A stretch of DNA of 64,000 nucleotides, taken from Sphingomonas kyeonggiensis (GTDB lineage: Bacteria; Pseudomonadota; Alphaproteobacteria; Sphingomonadales; Sphingomonadaceae). The stretch's first letter is position 1, and each line of letters begins with the position of its first letter. The stretch spans positions 682,001 to 746,000 of the forward strand of contig NZ_JACHLN010000002.1 in assembly GCF_014204495.1 (NCBI RefSeq). Reading direction: 5' to 3'. The position numbers and the translations under genes were made by a program. Of the stretch, positions 59,970-64,000 are shown one piece after another. A model generated the notes under the pieces. The model saw only the letters and a program-made list of their open reading frames with translations. It was not told the origin of the DNA and did not search any database.

Positions 59970-60574
59970 ATATCGAAGCCATCATGAAGACCGCGCCGGT
60001 GATCCCGGTGCTCGTGATCGAAGACGCCGCCACGGCCAAGCCGCTGGCGGAAGCGCTGGTGAAGGGCGGCCTGCGCGTGCTCGAGGTGACCTTGCGCACC
60101 GAAGCGGCACTGGAAGCCATCGCCGAGATGAAGAAGGTCGAGGGCGCGATCGTCGGCGCCGGCACGGTGGTCAACACCGACCAGTTCGAACAGGTGATGA
60201 AGGCCGATGCCGAATTCATCGTCTCGCCGGGCCTGACCGATCGCCTGGGCGACGCGATCACCCGCAGCGGCGTGCCCTACCTCCCCGGCGTCGCCAATGC
60301 CGGTGACATCATGCGCGGGCTCGACCTCGGCCTCACCCACTTCAAGTTCTTCCCGGCCGAGACCTCGGGCGGCCTGAAGGCCCTGAAGGCGCTCGCCGCG
60401 CCCTTCTACCAGTGCAACTTCTGCCCGACCGGCGGCATCACGGCGGCGACCGCGCCGGAATGGCTGGGCTTCGACCCGATCCTGTGCGTCGGCGGCTCCT
60501 GGGTCACGCCCAAGGGTGCGAGCTACGAGCAGGTCGAGACGCTGGCACGCGAAGCGGCTTCGCTGGGGCGCTGA
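59966..60574 (+). CDS. eda: KDPG aldolase
   Basis: The 202-residue aldolase splits 2-keto-3-deoxy-6-phosphogluconate to pyruvate and glyceraldehyde-3-phosphate. The catalytic Glu is in LEVTLRTEAAL and the Schiff-base Lys in THFKFFPAE near residue 130. The start is TTG at 59966 (TTGA overlap with glk) with AGGAG upstream; the ATG at 59984 is an alternative. It ends the Entner-Doudoroff cluster before a terminator. Confidence 0.95.
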   Translation: MNIEAIMKTAPVIPVLVIEDAATAKPLAEALVKGGLRVLEVTLRTEAALEAIAEMKKVEGAIVGAGTVVNTDQFEQVMKADAEFIVSPGLTDRLGDAITRSGVPYLPGVANAGDIMRGLDLGLTHFKFFPAETSGGLKALKALAAPFYQCNFCPTGGITAATAPEWLGFDPILCVGGSWVTPKGASYEQVETLAREAASLGR

Positions 60575-60597
60575 GCCCAAGCTCAGTTCGAGATTTG

Positions 60598-60628
60598 GGG
60601 CGGGTCGTCACAAACGGCCCGCCCTTTT
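60598..60628 (+). terminator. Rho-independent terminator of the Entner-Doudoroff operon
   Basis: GGGCGGG (60598-60604) pairs with CCCGCCC (60618-60624), 13-base loop, then TTTTCTT. Confidence 0.85.
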
Positions 60629-60651
60629 CTTCATTTGGCGGTGCCTGTTGC

Positions 60652-60668
60652 TGGGACCGAATGTCCCA
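60652..60668. promoter_or_regulatory. Palindrome upstream of the hemoglobin gene
   Basis: TGGGAC-N5-GTCCCA, a perfect 6-bp inverted repeat, 36 bases before the ATG. Candidate operator; factor unknown. Confidence 0.4.
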
Positions 60669-60703
60669 TTCTCATCGCGGACCGGAATCCCCAGATAGCC
60701 GCC

Positions 60704-61171
60704 ATGGAAAAGACCGACACGCCCTCGCCCCATGCCATCCAGATGCGCGACGAGAAGCGGCGCGCGGCGGCGGAGATGGGGATCGACGATGCGTTCGTCT
60801 CCGAACTGGTCGAGCGCTTCTATGCGCGTATCCAGGCCGATCCGGTGCTGGGCCCAGTCTTCGGCGAACGGATCACGGACTGGGCGCCGCATCTCGCCCA
60901 GATGAAGCGCTTCTGGCGCTCGATCCTGTTCAGCAGCGGCGAGTATCTGGGGCGGCCGATGCCGCTGCACCTGGCCATTCCCGGGCTCGACAAGCCGATG
61001 TTCGCGCGCTGGCTCGACCTGTTCGGCGCGACGCTGGCCGAGATCGGCGGCGGGGATGCCGCCGAGCATGTCCATGAGCGCGCGCGAATGATCGCGAACA
61101 GCTTCCTCAACGGCATCGCCATCCACCATCACGGCAAGATGGGCCTGGGGCCCGGCGAAGGCTTCGCCTGA
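60704..61171 (+). CDS. Group III truncated hemoglobin
   Basis: The 155-residue globin matches the group III truncated family: VERFYARIQADPVLGPVFGERITDWAPHLAQMKRFWRS (residues about 35-72) carries the B-E helices, and RPMPLHLAIPGLDKPMFARW has the proximal His in LHL near residue 88. It binds heme and probably handles O2 or NO. The ATG at 60704 is the first in a globin-like frame; a longer frame begins at 60635. Confidence 0.9.
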   Translation: MEKTDTPSPHAIQMRDEKRRAAAEMGIDDAFVSELVERFYARIQADPVLGPVFGERITDWAPHLAQMKRFWRSILFSSGEYLGRPMPLHLAIPGLDKPMFARWLDLFGATLAEIGGGDAAEHVHERARMIANSFLNGIAIHHHGKMGLGPGEGFA

Positions 61172-61192
61172 GCCCTTTGCACGGCAGGGGCG

Positions 61193-62800
61193 TCAGTTCT
61201 TGCCGGCCTTGGCCTCCGGACGCGCCGGCGGGTTGCTCGAGGCCGCAGCGCGCAGGGCATCGTCATACCAGCTCGTCAGGTCGCGGTGCATCTGCGGCAG
61301 CGTCTCCGGGTTCAGATACACCATGTGCCCGGCGTCATAATAAGTGAACCGGATGTTCTTCTGGAGCTGCTGGTCGAGCAGCATGTGGCTGACATCGAAT
61401 TCGGCGCCGTAAAAGGGCGTGGCGAAATCATAATAGCCGTTGATGAACAGCACCTTGAGGTACGGATTGGTGCGCATCGTATAGGCGAGATCAACGGCGC
61501 TGTCCGGTGCGAGATGGGTGCCGTCGCCCGGTGCGCGGTGCTTCCAGTCCCACTCGAAGCCGGGCCCCCGCGCGCTCATGCGATAGGGCATGTCGGTCTT
61601 GTAGCCGAGCACGCGGGTCGCATAATCCTGGAACGTCGCGACAAAGGCGCCCGAGACCGCGGTCGACGAGGGATCATCCTCGGGACTATCGGCATTGGCA
61701 TCGGTGACGTTCAGCAGATAGCGCGAATCGAGCCGGCCCACGGCGACGCGGCGTTCGCGCAGCAGCTCGGTCTGGAAGCGCGGCAGCGTGAGGCGCAGGT
61801 CGGCGCGCAGGATATAGGCTTCGCTGATGCCGGTATATTCGGCCATCTTCTTCGCGACTGCCGCCTTTTCCTCGGGCGAGATCGTCGATCCCTTGGCCAG
61901 CGCCGCGGCATAGGCGCCGCTGGTGAAGCCGCGGACTTCGTCGAGGAAGGCGCGCAGGTCGGCCGGGCGGTTCTGCAGCCGGTTATGATACCAGGCCGTC
62001 GCCGCCATCGTCGGGAACAGCGTCAGGAAATTCTGGTCATAGCCCGGCTGGCGCACGCCATAGTTCATGATCGTCGAGAACTGGACGATGCCGTTGAGGC
62101 TCAGGCCCGCCGATTCCAGCTTGGCCGCGACCACCGGGTTGCGCAGCGTGCCATAGCTTTCGCCGAACAGGAATTTGGGCGAGGCCCAGCGATTATACTT
62201 GCTGGTGTAGCGCAGGATCGCGCGGGCAAAGCCATCGGCATCCTGGTCGACGCCCCAGAAGTCCTTGCCGGTCTTGTCGCCGAGCGGCCGCGACCAGCCT
62301 GCGCCGATCGCGTCGATGAACACCATGTCGGTCTTGTCGATCAGCGAATCGGGATTGGGGCCGAAGCCATAGGGTGCGGGGCGGATATATTCGGGATTGG
62401 CGGTGGTCACGCGCACCGGCGCGAAGCTCCCCATGTGCAGCCAGATCGTCGGCGAGCCGGGCCCGCCATTGTAGAAATAGGTGACCGGGCGCGCACCCTT
62501 CGCGCCGTCGCGGGTATAGGCGGTGTAGAAATAGGAAGCGGTCGGCTTGCCCTCGTCATCGCGGATTGTGAGCGTGCCGGCGGTGGCGGTATAGGCGATG
62601 TTCTGGCCGCCGACCGTCACGTTCCCGTGGCTGACCGCGCTGGCTTCCTCGACCGGCGGGCGGGCCCATGCCGCCTCGGCCTCAGCCTTCATCTGCTCGC
62701 GATAGCCCTGCCCCTTCCCCGCCGGCTGCTCGGCCTTGTCCTGCGCCCAGGCGGGCGCGGCAGTGGCGAGCAAAAGGCTGGTCAGGACAAGGCGGCGCAT
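61193..62800 (-). CDS. Serine carboxypeptidase-like peptidase (S10 family), secreted
   Basis: The 535-residue protein has a signal peptide (MRRLVLTSLLLATAAPAWAQ). The S10 landmarks are TYFYNGGPGSPTIWLHMG near residue 112, the catalytic Ser in FGESYGTLR near 216, Asp in NGYYDFATPF near 452 and His in DAGHMVYLNPE near 497. It acts outside the cytoplasm on peptide C-termini. The ATG at 62800 gives the signal peptide; the longer frame to 62959 runs into a palindromic repeat. Confidence 0.9.
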   Translation of the reverse strand: MRRLVLTSLLLATAAPAWAQDKAEQPAGKGQGYREQMKAEAEAAWARPPVEEASAVSHGNVTVGGQNIAYTATAGTLTIRDDEGKPTASYFYTAYTRDGAKGARPVTYFYNGGPGSPTIWLHMGSFAPVRVTTANPEYIRPAPYGFGPNPDSLIDKTDMVFIDAIGAGWSRPLGDKTGKDFWGVDQDADGFARAILRYTSKYNRWASPKFLFGESYGTLRNPVVAAKLESAGLSLNGIVQFSTIMNYGVRQPGYDQNFLTLFPTMAATAWYHNRLQNRPADLRAFLDEVRGFTSGAYAAALAKGSTISPEEKAAVAKKMAEYTGISEAYILRADLRLTLPRFQTELLRERRVAVGRLDSRYLLNVTDANADSPEDDPSSTAVSGAFVATFQDYATRVLGYKTDMPYRMSARGPGFEWDWKHRAPGDGTHLAPDSAVDLAYTMRTNPYLKVLFINGYYDFATPFYGAEFDVSHMLLDQQLQKNIRFTYYDAGHMVYLNPETLPQMHRDLTSWYDDALRAAASSNPPARPEAKAGKN

Positions 62801-62888
62801 GCGGTGATTTCCCCGGTTTCGTGATGATTGCGAAACGAGGTTCGCATGGGGCTGCGGGGGAGGCAAGCTGGGGTGGAAGCATGTTGAG

Positions 62889-63035
62889 CCCTCTCCCGCG
62901 AAAGCGGGAGAGGGTGGCGAGGCGCAGCCGAGCCGGGTGAGGGCCTGACCGAGCGGCAAGCGATGCGTGGCCGAGGTGCCCTCACCCTTCCGCCGCTTCG
63001 CGGCTCCCTCCCTCTCCCGCGAAAGCGGGAGAGGG
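62889..63035. repeat. Palindromic intergenic repeat, class II (CCCTCTCCCGC)
   Basis: Hairpins CCCTCTCCCGC-GAAA-GCGGGAGAGGG at 62889-62914 and 63010-63035 flank an inner pair GGTGAGGGC (62936) and GCCCTCACC (62978). It has the same layout as the copy at 56079 and lies between mltG and the S10 gene, both on the minus strand. Confidence 0.92.
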
Positions 63036-63043
63036 AAAGCGGA

Positions 63044-64000
63044 TCACATCTCCCCGCGCGCCCTCCGGATAGCGTACCACTTCTGGACGTTGGCATTGTG
63101 CTGCTCGAGCGTGTCGGCGAACACATGGCCGCCGGTACCGTCCGCGACGAAATACAGCGCCGAGGAGGTCGCCGGATCGAGCACCGCGTCGATGCTGGCG
63201 CGGCCCGGATTGGTGATCGGACCAGCCGGCAGGCCGGTCTTCTCGTACGTGTTGTACTCGTTCTTCGCGTGCACTTCGGAGAGCAGCGGACGACGGCCCA
63301 GCGGCTTCCCCTTGGTGATCGGATAGATGAAGGTCGGGTCCGCCTGGAGCATCATGTTCTGGCGCAGGCGGTTCGAATAGACTGCGGCAACCGTCTTGCG
63401 CTCGTCGGGCTTGCCGGTTTCCTTCTCGACGATCGCGGCCAGGTTGATCGCCTCTTCGGGCGTGTTGACCGCGATGCCCGGCTTGCGGGCCTCCCACGCC
63501 TTGGCGAGATAGGTCGTCATCGCCTTCTGCATGCGATCGAGCACCGACTGGCGGGTGTCGCCGCGATTATAGGCATAGCTGTCCGGCAGCACCGAGCCTT
63601 CGGCGGGCACCTGGATCTCGCCACTGAGCTGCGGCGCCTTCATCAACGCCTCATAGACCAGGATCGAAGGCGTGCCCTCGGGAATGGTCACGAAGCGCTG
63701 GAGCGTCTTGCCGCCCTGCATCATCTTGAGGATGTCGGACTGGCTGAGATGCGCCGGCACGCGATATTCGCCGGCCTTGATCGGATCGCTGCCGCCAAGC
63801 ACCTTGGCGAGGATCAGGAACTGGCGGGCCGAGCCGATCGCGCCGGCCTTTTCCAGCTCGGTCGCGGCGCGCGACAGGCTGGAGCCCTCGGGAATCAGGA
63901 CCGAGACATTCTGCTTCGCCGGCCCCGCCCCGCCCCAGAGCTGGAGCACGGCCATGCCGAGCGCGACCAGCACCAGGATCGCGACCAGCAGCGCGCAGCC
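63044..64000 (-). CDS. mltG: Endolytic murein transglycosylase MltG (5' end outside window)
   Basis: About 318 residues are present; the frame stays open to base 64000, so the gene begins beyond the window. The visible N-terminal part is a membrane anchor (CALLVAILVLVALGMAVLQLW). A LysM-like region follows (VSVLIPEGSSLSRAATELEKAG), and the YceG/MltG catalytic domain has AAIVEKETGKPDERKTVAAVYSNRL with the catalytic Glu, and LQADPTFIYP. It cuts nascent glycan strands to set their length. Confidence 0.93.
   Translation of the reverse strand, partial: GCALLVAILVLVALGMAVLQLWGGAGPAKQNVSVLIPEGSSLSRAATELEKAGAIGSARQFLILAKVLGGSDPIKAGEYRVPAHLSQSDILKMMQGGKTLQRFVTIPEGTPSILVYEALMKAPQLSGEIQVPAEGSVLPDSYAYNRGDTRQSVLDRMQKAMTTYLAKAWEARKPGIAVNTPEEAINLAAIVEKETGKPDERKTVAAVYSNRLRQNMMLQADPTFIYPITKGKPLGRRPLLSEVHAKNEYNTYEKTGLPAGPITNPGRASIDAVLDPATSSALYFVADGTGGHVFADTLEQHNANVQKWYAIRRARGEM

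Overview
The window looks like chromosomal DNA of a Sphingomonas-type alphaproteobacterium (family Sphingomonadaceae). This is inferred from the very high GC content, from protein families typical of that group (RcnB-like secreted protein, large TonB-dependent receptor, ScfR-type regulator, Entner-Doudoroff operon, short ArgC) and from the many GC-rich palindromic intergenic repeats. I see no phage, integrase, transposase, plasmid or CRISPR genes. Gene density is high and most starts and stops overlap by 1 to 8 bases.

Layout. 1-2.2 kb: 3' end of gyrA, a DUF952 gene, tRNA-Glu(CTC) and a gene-poor stretch. 2.2-12 kb: a propionyl-CoA assimilation island on the minus strand (pccB, small membrane ORF, methylmalonyl-CoA epimerase, methylmalonyl-CoA mutase, small membrane ORF, bioB, LprI-like ORF, pccA), divergent from an ScfR-family acyl-CoA regulator. 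12-16 kb: class II aldolase, class III ring-cleaving dioxygenase, an orphan 2Fe-2S subunit, an RcnB-like protein and a 2OG-Fe(II) oxygenase. 16-29 kb: dapA, lytic transglycosylase, greB, acylphosphatase, doxX, a chemoreceptor, ettA, an M28 peptidase, a small lipoprotein, a frameshifted dctA and two tRNAs. 29-38.6 kb: polysaccharide deacetylase-like protein, a soluble histidine kinase, Lrp, a TPR protein, an orphan MraZ-like gene coupled to a CxxC protein, glutathione peroxidase, a GNAT gene and lolD/lolC. 38.6-43.3 kb: a likely structured small RNA, then PilZ, TadG and TadE genes divergent from an unusual Phd/YefM-PAS fusion. 43.4-54 kb: TonB receptor, heat-shock Hsp20 with a sigma-32-like promoter and a hairpin leader, cyclophilin, SDR with a divergent XRE regulator, pyrG, secG, MarR, SH3 protein and argC. 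54-64 kb: zwf-pgl-edd-glk-eda, a truncated hemoglobin, an S10 peptidase and the 3' part of mltG.

How the genes work together. The propionate island has carboxylase, epimerase and mutase to turn propionyl-CoA into succinyl-CoA, plus biotin synthase for the carboxylase cofactor. The 54-60.6 kb cluster encodes the route from glucose to pyruvate and glyceraldehyde-3-phosphate through the Entner-Doudoroff pathway.

The observations I rate highest are: (1) the Phd/YefM-PAS fusion with a palindrome at its start, next to Flp-pilus genes; (2) a near-identical 22-base palindromic box found upstream of both the ring-cleaving dioxygenase/2Fe-2S pair and doxX; (3) a terminator-ended, hairpin-rich, apparently non-coding stretch at 38.7-38.9 kb; (4) the hsp20 leader, whose Shine-Dalgarno sits in a hairpin; (5) two families of palindromic repeats. 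All functional statements come from reading the sequence; no database search was run.
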